Of a stretch of 9,307 nucleotides of DNA, positions 1 to 5,990 are shown one piece after another. Where the stretch lies: contig CANKWG010000084.1 in NCBI GenBank assembly GCA_947487325.1, forward strand, positions 1 to 9,307, given 5' to 3'. This DNA is from Oxalobacteraceae bacterium (lineage in GTDB: Bacteria; Pseudomonadota; Gammaproteobacteria; Burkholderiales; Burkholderiaceae_D). Positions within the stretch are counted from its first letter, which is position 1, and each line of letters opens with the position of its first letter. The position numbers were made by a program, and so were the translations under genes. The notes below the pieces were generated by a model, which ran no database searches, had not been told where the DNA came from, and was given only the letters and a program-made list of their open reading frames with translations.

Positions 1-1
1 G

Positions 2-631
<630 letters not shown>

Positions 632-671
632 TTAGCAGCCTGATACAGCCGTTCAATCCCTGTTTTTCCTT

Positions 672-699
672 AAAACGCCTCCTTACGGGGGCGTTTTTT
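672..699 (+). terminator. Intrinsic terminator after amtB
   Basis: The arms 672-682 (AAAACGCCTCC) and 687-697 (GGGGGCGTTTT) form an 11-bp stem with one G-U pair around the loop TTAC. The 3' arm runs into a T tract ending at 699. It lies 40 bases after the amtB stop codon and has the form of a Rho-independent terminator. Because the stem includes A and T flanks, it may also work weakly on the opposite strand. Confidence 0.9.
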
Positions 700-942
700 C
701 TTTTCGGTGACCTGTAAACTCTCCACCCCGCCCCCAGCTGACCTTCTAAGTTTCCAATGGCGCTGCACCGTTTCGGGGTGATGACCTTGGATTCCCGTTA
801 AAATCGAGCCCTTGAAGCCCGTTTTCTCAGGCTGCTGTCCGCGCAGGCGTGTATTTGCCAGCCGCTTAAGGAAACTTGCTCTCAGCCTGTGACGCACCCG
901 CTGTCCGTGCACAGGTTTCACCGACTCTCTGGAAGGTTTTCG
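700..942 (+). other. Non-coding leader between amtB terminator and gshA
   Basis: About 240 bases without a convincing gene. An open frame reaches back from gshA to a GTG at 889, but the residues before Met 943 do not resemble the family N-terminus. I looked for a sigma70 promoter. TTGCCA (855-860) and TTGGAT (787-792) resemble -35 boxes, but neither has a good -10 hexamer at 16-18 bases; TAAAAT (799-804) lacks a -35. Since a terminator lies upstream, the gshA promoter must be in this stretch, but I cannot place it. The only clear signal is the ribosome-binding site GGAAGG at 931-936. Confidence 0.5.
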
Positions 943-2241
943 ATGGTTCCCCATTTGGTTACGGCTCTCAACGGCCCTTTGCTCGAGCTCGAGAAGAAAA
1001 TACTCGCGGCCACCCCAGCGATTGAGCGCTGGTTTCGTCTTGAATGGCAGGAGCACACGCCGCCGTTTTATTGCTCGGTTGACCTGCGCAACTCGGGCTT
1101 CAAGCTTGCCCCGGTCGATACCAATCTTTTTCCGGGCGGCTTTAACAACCTCGCGACAGAGATGCTGCCCCTGGCGGTACAGGCAGCGATGGCTGCTATC
1201 GATAAATACTGTCCTGATGCAAAAAATCTGTTGTTGATTCCCGAACGGCACACGCGCAATACCTTTTATCTGCAAAACATCGCACGTCTCATGCAGATCT
1301 TTCGTCAGACCGGCCTCAATGTTCGACTGGGCAGTTTGTCCGAGGAAATCAAAGAGCCCACGTCGATCGAGCTGCCCGACGGCAGCAGCATCACACTCGA
1401 GCCGCTGGAGCGGCTGAACAATGGTCGTCGTCTGGGTCTGAAGAATTTCGATCCCTGCACTATTTTGCTCAACAACGATTTGTCGTCCGGCATACCCGCG
1501 ATTCTTGAAAACCTGCATGAGCAGACCTTACTGCCCCCGCTTCACGCGGGTTGGGCAGTGCGGCGCAAGACGCAGCACTTCGCTGCCTATGATGAGGTGG
1601 TCAAGAAATTTTGTAAGTTGATTGATATTGATCCGTGGATGCTGAATCCTTACTTTGGAAAGTGTACCGGCATCAATTTCCATGAGCGCACCGGTGAGGA
1701 TTGCCTGGCCAGTACTGTCGATACGGTCCTGACCAAGATTCGCAAGAAGTACAAGGAATACGGCATTAAGGAAACACCCTTCGTCATCGTCAAAGCAGAT
1801 GCCGGTACTTACGGCATGGGCATCATGACCGTGCGTGACGCTAGTGAGGTCGTCGATCTCAATCGCAAACAGCGCAATAAAATGTCCGTGATCAAAGAAG
1901 GTATGGAAGTCTCCGACGTCATCATTCAGGAAGGCGTGCATACCTTCGAGCACATCAACGACGCTGTCGCCGAGCCAGTGGTGTACATGGTTGACCGTTA
2001 TGTGGTCGGTGGTTTTTATCGCGTGCATGCCGAGCGCGGAATCGATGAAAATCTGAATGCGCCGGGCGCGCATTTCGTGCCGCTCGCATTCGAGCAGCAG
2101 CATGCGTTGCCGGATCTTGCTGCCAAGCCCGGTACTGCTGCACCAAACCGGTTTTACATGTACGGCGTCGTTGCCCGACTGGCGTTACTAGCAGCGTCGG
2201 TAGAGCTCGAAAAAACCGATCCTAATCCGGAAGAGTACTGA
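943..2241 (+). CDS. gshA: Glutamate--cysteine ligase, Acidithiobacillus/betaproteobacterial type
   Basis: Cytoplasmic enzyme for the first step of glutathione synthesis: L-glutamate + L-cysteine + ATP gives gamma-glutamylcysteine. The 432-residue protein matches the family described from Acidithiobacillus ferrooxidans and common in betaproteobacteria, which is distinct in sequence from E. coli GshA. Recognisable segments are the N-terminal MVPHLVTAL start, HTPPFYCSVDLRN (38-50) followed by FKLAPVDTNLFPGGFNNL (53-70), and the glycine-rich KADAGTYGMGIM (284-295), which I infer to be a nucleotide-binding loop. The start at 943 is chosen because GGAAGG lies 6 bases upstream and the family N-terminus fits there; a GTG at 889 would add 18 unrelated residues. 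gshB follows 10 bases after the stop, so the two steps of the pathway are in one operon. Function rests on family recognition plus the gshB neighbour. Confidence 0.95.
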   Translation: MVPHLVTALNGPLLELEKKILAATPAIERWFRLEWQEHTPPFYCSVDLRNSGFKLAPVDTNLFPGGFNNLATEMLPLAVQAAMAAIDKYCPDAKNLLLIPERHTRNTFYLQNIARLMQIFRQTGLNVRLGSLSEEIKEPTSIELPDGSSITLEPLERLNNGRRLGLKNFDPCTILLNNDLSSGIPAILENLHEQTLLPPLHAGWAVRRKTQHFAAYDEVVKKFCKLIDIDPWMLNPYFGKCTGINFHERTGEDCLASTVDTVLTKIRKKYKEYGIKETPFVIVKADAGTYGMGIMTVRDASEVVDLNRKQRNKMSVIKEGMEVSDVIIQEGVHTFEHINDAVAEPVVYMVDRYVVGGFYRVHAERGIDENLNAPGAHFVPLAFEQQHALPDLAAKPGTAAPNRFYMYGVVARLALLAASVELEKTDPNPEEY

Positions 2242-2251
2242 GTCGCCCTTC

Positions 2252-3193
2252 ATGAAAATCGCATTCGCGGCAGACGCGCTATCCAGCTTCAAGATTGCCA
2301 AGGACTCTACCTACGCGATGATGGTAGAAGCTGCAGCGCGCGGGCATGAAATTCACGCTTTTAGTCACGCAGATTTGATATTTGATGGGGCGGGTGTGAA
2401 AGCTGCAATCGCGCGCGTCAATCTCACTGGCGACACCGGCGCGTGGTATCGCGCTGAAGCGCCGATGCTGCAATCACTGAGCGCCTTTGATGCGGTCGTC
2501 GAGCGCACGGATCCGCCGTTCAACATGCAGTACATTTACGCGACTTATCTGCTGCAGCGCGCCGAGACCGAAGGCGCGCGCGTGTTCAACCGGCCACAGG
2601 CAATTCGTGACCACAATGAAAAACTGTCGATCACAGGTTTTCCTGAATTCATCACCCCCACGCTGGTGACCAGTGAAACTGCGCCGATACGCGCATTTCA
2701 CCAGCAGCATCGCGACATCATTCTTAAGCCCCTCGATGGCATGGGCGGTGCAGGAATCTTCCGCGTGGGCAGCGATGGAATGAATCTCGGTTCCATCATC
2801 GAAACCCTGACTGAGAACGGTGCCCGCACGATCATGGCCCAGCGCTATATCCCCGAGATCGTTCACGGTGATAAGCGCGTGTTGCTGATTGGTGGCGAGG
2901 TCGTCCCCTACTGCTTGGCTCGGGTGCCGCAGGCGGGAGAGGTGCGCGGTAATCTGGCCGCCGGTGGCACCGGGATTGCGATGCCTCTGTCTGATCGCGA
3001 GCGAGAAATCGCCGAAGCACTCGCACCGGAATTGTATTCGCGAGGATTATTACTGGTAGGATTGGATGTGATTGGCAATTACCTCACTGAAGTCAATGTG
3101 ACCAGCCCGACTTGCTTTCAAGAGATCATGCAGCAAACGGGTTGTAACGTTGCCAGCATGTTCATTGATGCGCTGGAAAAAGCCAGCGTATGA
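2252..3193 (+). CDS. gshB: Glutathione synthetase
   Basis: Cytoplasmic ATP-grasp ligase for the second glutathione step: gamma-glutamylcysteine + glycine + ATP gives glutathione. The 313 residues match the usual length of about 315. The N-terminal MKIAFAADAL and SSFKIAKDST segment is the prokaryotic GSH-synthetase domain; VERTDPPFN (83-91) is conserved. The ATP-grasp part shows the KPLDGMGGAGIFR loop (159-171), GDKRVLLIGGE (206-216), RGNLAAGG (232-239), and the metal-binding end GLDVIG with LTEVNVTSPT (270-287). The gene starts 10 bases after the gshA stop and has no good Shine-Dalgarno sequence at normal spacing, so translation is probably coupled to gshA. The start is well supported because MKIAF is the standard N-terminus. 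A stem-loop overlaps its stop codon. Confidence 0.98.
   Translation: MKIAFAADALSSFKIAKDSTYAMMVEAAARGHEIHAFSHADLIFDGAGVKAAIARVNLTGDTGAWYRAEAPMLQSLSAFDAVVERTDPPFNMQYIYATYLLQRAETEGARVFNRPQAIRDHNEKLSITGFPEFITPTLVTSETAPIRAFHQQHRDIILKPLDGMGGAGIFRVGSDGMNLGSIIETLTENGARTIMAQRYIPEIVHGDKRVLLIGGEVVPYCLARVPQAGEVRGNLAAGGTGIAMPLSDREREIAEALAPELYSRGLLLVGLDVIGNYLTEVNVTSPTCFQEIMQQTGCNVASMFIDALEKASV
3168..3191 (+). other. Stem-loop overlapping the gshB stop codon
   Basis: Bases 3168-3176 (ATGCGCTGG) pair with 3183-3191 (CCAGCGTAT) through nine positions including one G-T wobble, with a six-base AAAAAG loop. No T tract follows directly; the nearest run of T is at 3222-3228, more than 30 bases on. It is therefore not a standard intrinsic terminator. 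It may protect the gshAB transcript end or be a chance result of coding sequence. Confidence 0.35.
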
Positions 3194-3235
3194 GCGCAGA
3201 TTTAAAAGCATAATTCGAGCATTTTTTTCTGACCA

Positions 3236-3253
3236 CTGCGGTTCATGCCGCAG
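3236..3253 (+). other. Stem-loop in the gshB-EIIA gap
   Basis: CTGCGG (3236-3241) and CCGCAG (3248-3253) form a perfect 6-bp GC-rich stem around the loop TTCATG, 20 bases before the EIIA start codon. A T-rich run (3222-3228) lies before it, not after it, so it is not a terminator on the + strand. It could influence translation of the EIIA message, or could be a processing point between the glutathione and phosphotransfer cistrons. The role is unknown. Confidence 0.4.
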
Positions 3254-3273
3254 CCACGAACGCATTACAGGCA

Positions 3274-3681
3274 ATGGTAGGCATTCTTCTTCTGACACAT
3301 GCACCACTGGGCCAAGCCTTCATCGAGGCGGCCACGCATGTCTTTCGCAATCCGCCCGCGCAGGTGGAGGCGATCGACGTGGTTGCCGATCAGGATCCAG
3401 AAGAAGTGCGTCGCCTAGCCTGCGACGCAATCCGGCGCATTAACGACGGCAGCGGCGTATTGGTGATTACGGATGTGATGGGCGGAACGCCCTCCAACTG
3501 CACCCTGCCGCTATGCGTTCCAGGTGAAGTTGAAGTCATTGCAGGCATTAGCCTGCCCATGCTGCTGCGTGCGATCACGTATCGCCACAACACGTTGGAT
3601 GTAGCCGTTGAGATGGCACTCGCCGGTGGTCAGAGCGGTGCATGCCGTGTCGACAATCGCGTGCGCCTTGCAACTAATTGA
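3274..3681 (+). CDS. Stand-alone mannose-family PTS EIIA protein
   Basis: A 135-residue cytoplasmic phosphocarrier of the PTS mannose/fructose/sorbose EIIA fold, receiving phosphate from HPr. The N-terminal strand MVGILLLTHAPLGQAF carries the predicted phosphorylated histidine, His9. VLVITDVMGGTPSN (62-75) is the second active-site element, with Asp67 at the position expected next to the histidine in E. coli ManX. The size fits a single EIIA domain with no EIIB fused. The nearby genes are HPr and EI, with no EIIB, EIIC or EIID. In betaproteobacteria such EIIA genes lie beside ptsH-ptsI, and a regulatory role is inferred. No clear Shine-Dalgarno is seen; an isolated CATAAT at 3209-3214 resembles a -10 box but has no -35. 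The gene could be cotranscribed with gshAB. Confidence 0.93.
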   Translation: MVGILLLTHAPLGQAFIEAATHVFRNPPAQVEAIDVVADQDPEEVRRLACDAIRRINDGSGVLVITDVMGGTPSNCTLPLCVPGEVEVIAGISLPMLLRAITYRHNTLDVAVEMALAGGQSGACRVDNRVRLATN

Positions 3682-3700
3682 ATCACCTCATAACAAAAAT

Positions 3701-3970
3701 ATGATCAGTAAAGAAATCGAAATTATCAACAAGCTCGGTCTTCATGCACGCGCATCGGCCAAGCTGACTCAGCTCGCTGCCAAATACCAGAGCGAAGTCT
3801 GGATGACGCGCAATCAGCGTCGGGTGAATGCAAAATCTATTATGGGCGTCATGATGCTGGCGGCCGGTAAGGGTGCGGTCGTCACGCTAGAGGCGGATGG
3901 TCCCGATGAACAGGTTTGTTTTGATGCGCTGGTGCAGCTGATCGAGGCGCGCTTTGGCGAGAGCGAATAG
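3701..3970 (+). CDS. ptsH: Phosphocarrier protein HPr
   Basis: Small cytoplasmic protein of 89 residues that passes phosphate from Enzyme I to EIIA. His15 lies in LGLHARAS with Arg17 close by, the canonical active site. Ser46 lies in NAKSIMG, the site that HPr kinase modifies in bacteria that have HprK, so this HPr can in principle be regulated as in other betaproteobacteria; hprK is not in this window. The start at 3701 gives the standard MISKEIEIINKLGLHAR N-terminus and places His and Ser at exactly 15 and 46. A longer frame from 3608 overlaps the EIIA gene and is rejected. The 19-base spacer before the ATG is A-rich at its end and lacks a Shine-Dalgarno sequence, so translation may be coupled to EIIA. 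Confidence 0.97.
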   Translation: MISKEIEIINKLGLHARASAKLTQLAAKYQSEVWMTRNQRRVNAKSIMGVMMLAAGKGAVVTLEADGPDEQVCFDALVQLIEARFGESE

Positions 3971-4035
3971 CCGAAAGCTCATTCAAACTCATTCGCATAG
4001 CAGTGTGCTTCTATAAATTTTGAATTGACGATCTG

Positions 4036-5787
4036 ATGGCTTCCTTCACTCTGCATGGCATTCCGGTATCGCGTGGCATTGCGATTGGCCGCGCGCACCT
4101 GCTCAGGCCGGCGGCACGGGACGTCAAACATTATCTGGTGGCGGAAGAAAAGGTCGAAGCGGAAGTCGCTCGTCTCACCAAAGCGATCAATGCCGTCAAT
4201 GAGGAGCTGCAGACAGTGCGGCGCGATCTGCCGCCCGATGCACCTTCCGAGCTGGCGGCTTTTATTGATGTACACGCGCTGATTCTGGCCGACCCCATCA
4301 TTGCCGAACATCCGCTCAAGATTATTCGCAGCCGTCATTACAACGCAGAGTGGGCCCTGCTCACGCAGATTGATGAGTTATCCGCGCAGTTCGACGAAAT
4401 TGAAGATGCCTATCTGCGGGAGCGCAAGAATGACATTCTGCAAGTAGGCGAGCGCATACTCAAGCAGCTGACGGGTAGCGCCAGTACGCTGCCAACACCG
4501 ATGGACAGCGGTGAGGCCAGCGCTCAGATGATCGTCGTCGCTCACGATATCTCGCCGGCTGACATGCTGCAGTTCCGCGATCGCGCCTTTGTCGGTTTTG
4601 TCACCGATCTGGGTGGTCAGAACTCGCACACCGCGATTGTCGCCCGCAGTCTCGACATACCAGCGGCAGTCGGTATGTCGAATGCGTCGGCGCTGATTTC
4701 TGAAGATGACTGGATCATCATCGATGGCGACGCCGGCATTGTCATTGTCGATCCTGCGCCTATTGTGCTTGAGCAGTACCGCGAGATTCAGAGTCAGCTT
4801 CTTAGAGAACGAAAAAAGCTCGGCAAGCTGCGCAAGACCCCGGCCATCACACGTGATGGAACGCACATTCATCTGCTGGCCAATATCGAATTGCCTGAGG
4901 ATTGTGCAGGCGCGCTTGACGCTGGCGCGGTGGGTGTCGGACTTTTCCGTTCCGAATTTCTTTTCATGGGCCGCACTGGCCATGCAGCCAAGTTGCCCTC
5001 CGAGGATGAGCAGTTCGAGTCCTATCGCAAGGCTGTCGTCGCGATGAAGGGCCGACCTGTCACCATCAGGACGCTGGATGTCGGCGCCGACAAGCCGCTC
5101 GACAAGGACGAAGAAACGTCGCTCAATCCCGCACTCGGTTTGCGCGCCATTCGTTATTGCCTGTCAGAGCCGCAGATGTTTCTCACGCAGTTGCGCGCCA
5201 TTTTGCGTGCCTCGGCCTACGGCCCTATTAATCTGCTGATTCCCATGCTCGCGCATGCATTTGAAATTGATCAGACTCTGTTACTCATCGAGCAGGCCAA
5301 AGCACAGTTGCGCGACGCAAAAAAGAAATTTGATACCAAGATACCGGTTGGCGCGATGATTGAAATTCCGGCAGCAGCGCTCACGCTGCCACTCTTCATC
5401 AAGCGATTGGATTTTCTATCGATTGGTACTAACGATCTTATCCAGTACACGCTGGCGATCGATCGTGTCGATCATGAAGTCGCGCATCTCTACAACCCGC
5501 TGCATCCGGCCGTACTGCAACTGCTGGCCATGACGATTTCTGCGGGTGCCAAAGCGGACGTTCCTGTGGCTTTGTGCGGCGAGGTTGCGGGTGACATCAA
5601 GCTCACTCGGTTGCTGCTCGGGCTTGGGTTGCGTGAATTTTCCATGCATCCGGCGCAGCTACTCTCGGTGAAACAGGAAATTCTCAACAGCGACATCACC
5701 TTGCTTGAGCCCCCCGTGAAAAGAATCATGCGCAATTACGAGGCGGTCGCTATTGCAGAGGCCGTGGAGCGTCTGCGGATCTTGTGA
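4036..5787 (+). CDS. ptsI: PTS Enzyme I (phosphoenolpyruvate--protein phosphotransferase)
   Basis: Cytoplasmic enzyme that starts the phosphotransfer chain: phosphoenolpyruvate phosphorylates Enzyme I, which phosphorylates HPr. The 583 residues fit the usual length of about 575-590. The N-terminal HPr-binding domain occupies roughly 1-145. The phosphohistidine domain carries GGQNSHTAIVAR with His198. The PEP-binding TIM barrel (about 260-570) shows LFRSEFLFM (303-311), RTLDVGADK (345-353), IPVGAMIEIPAAA (436-448), SIGTNDLIQYTLAIDR (462-477) and the active-site cysteine in LCGE (Cys514). All key residues are present. It follows ptsH after 65 bases, and no strong Shine-Dalgarno sequence is visible. 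No intrinsic terminator with a T tract was found directly after it, so readthrough towards the metX leader is possible. Confidence 0.98.
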   Translation: MASFTLHGIPVSRGIAIGRAHLLRPAARDVKHYLVAEEKVEAEVARLTKAINAVNEELQTVRRDLPPDAPSELAAFIDVHALILADPIIAEHPLKIIRSRHYNAEWALLTQIDELSAQFDEIEDAYLRERKNDILQVGERILKQLTGSASTLPTPMDSGEASAQMIVVAHDISPADMLQFRDRAFVGFVTDLGGQNSHTAIVARSLDIPAAVGMSNASALISEDDWIIIDGDAGIVIVDPAPIVLEQYREIQSQLLRERKKLGKLRKTPAITRDGTHIHLLANIELPEDCAGALDAGAVGVGLFRSEFLFMGRTGHAAKLPSEDEQFESYRKAVVAMKGRPVTIRTLDVGADKPLDKDEETSLNPALGLRAIRYCLSEPQMFLTQLRAILRASAYGPINLLIPMLAHAFEIDQTLLLIEQAKAQLRDAKKKFDTKIPVGAMIEIPAAALTLPLFIKRLDFLSIGTNDLIQYTLAIDRVDHEVAHLYNPLHPAVLQLLAMTISAGAKADVPVALCGEVAGDIKLTRLLLGLGLREFSMHPAQLLSVKQEILNSDITLLEPPVKRIMRNYEAVAIAEAVERLRIL

Positions 5788-5818
5788 CGCAGCGAACCGG
5801 GGTCGCCCACAGTCTCGT

Positions 5819-5847
5819 TTGACGCTGAGCCCCGACTTCGCTATCCT
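5819..5847 (+). promoter_or_regulatory. Predicted sigma70-like promoter of metXW
   Basis: TTGACG (5819-5824) and TATCCT (5842-5847) are separated by 17 bases. They match the -35 consensus at 5 of 6 positions and the -10 consensus at 4 of 6. Transcription would start near 5854-5855, immediately before the first helix of the SAM-II-like aptamer. A riboswitch placed at the very 5' end of the transcript is what one expects, and this fit raises confidence in both features. Confidence 0.6.
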
Positions 5848-5855
5848 TGCGCCTG

Positions 5856-5917
5856 TGCGCCGATTTGACCTTAGCTTGCGGGCGCAAGGGACTTTCCCTG
5901 ATAAATACGGCTAAAGC
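5856..5917 (+). promoter_or_regulatory. SAM-II (SAM-alpha) riboswitch aptamer upstream of metX
   Basis: This leader RNA matches the SAM-II pseudoknot aptamer as I recall it. Helix P1 is TGCGCC (5856-5861) with GGCGCA (5881-5886), six perfect pairs. The loop begins with the conserved GATTTGACC (5862-5870) and contains GCTTGC (5874-5879). After P1 come the conserved GATAAAT (5900-5906) and GCTAAAGC (5910-5917). GCTTGC pairs with GC-AA-GC of the last element, leaving T5912 and A5915 outside the helix; this forms pseudoknot P2, where the family binds S-adenosylmethionine. An extra hairpin (5887-5899, AGGGA/TCCCT) sits between P1 and GATAAAT. The gene downstream is metX, a typical SAM-II target. 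The identification comes from sequence and pairing memory, not a covariance-model search. Confidence 0.86.
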
Positions 5918-5942
5918 GAGCTCGAATCGACTCACCGAATCC

Positions 5943-5976
5943 AGCCCGACCAGCCAAATGCTCTCGGGCTTTTTTT
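5943..5976 (+). terminator. Intrinsic terminator in the metX leader (likely riboswitch expression platform)
   Basis: AGCCCGA (5943-5949) pairs perfectly with TCGGGCT (5964-5970) around a 14-base loop, and seven T residues follow (5970-5976). It lies between the SAM-II-like aptamer and metX, ending 14 bases before the metX ATG, with no room for another promoter after it. It therefore must be controllable if metX is expressed from the upstream promoter. The aptamer segment CGGGC (5879-5883) is complementary to GCCCG (5944-5948) of its 5' arm, giving a possible antiterminator that SAM binding would disrupt. Confidence 0.82.
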
Positions 5977-5990
5977 ATTTTCGGTTCCAG

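Noticed and set aside
982..993. Palindrome CTCGAGCTCGAG in gshA
   Set aside because: It encodes LELE within the conserved N-terminus and has no regulatory context; likely a coding coincidence.
670..1518. Long open frame on the - strand opposite the start of gshA
   Set aside because: It covers the amtB terminator and the antisense of a well-recognised gshA, and its translation shows no family features; it is a shadow of biased codon use.
1528..2103. 191-codon open frame on the - strand inside gshA
   Set aside because: Fully antisense to conserved gshA coding sequence; the His/Asp-rich translation is typical of antisense frames.
4012..4017. TATAAA before ptsI as a possible internal promoter
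   Set aside because: A good -10 match, but 16-18 bases upstream there is only CTCATTCG-like sequence, with no -35 resemblance and no extended -10.
4378..4983. 201-codon open frame on the - strand inside ptsI
   Set aside because: Lies across the phosphohistidine and barrel regions of Enzyme I; no start signal or recognisable domain.
5792..5806. GCGA...TCGC hairpin just after ptsI as a terminator
   Set aside because: The stem is short with an internal mismatch and has no T tract, so it is not supported as an intrinsic terminator.
5847..5990. N-terminal extension of metX from an upstream start
   Set aside because: The frame is open, but it overlaps the SAM-II-like aptamer and terminator, and the extra residues are not part of the family; MKSIGIVTPQ at 5991 is the usual start.
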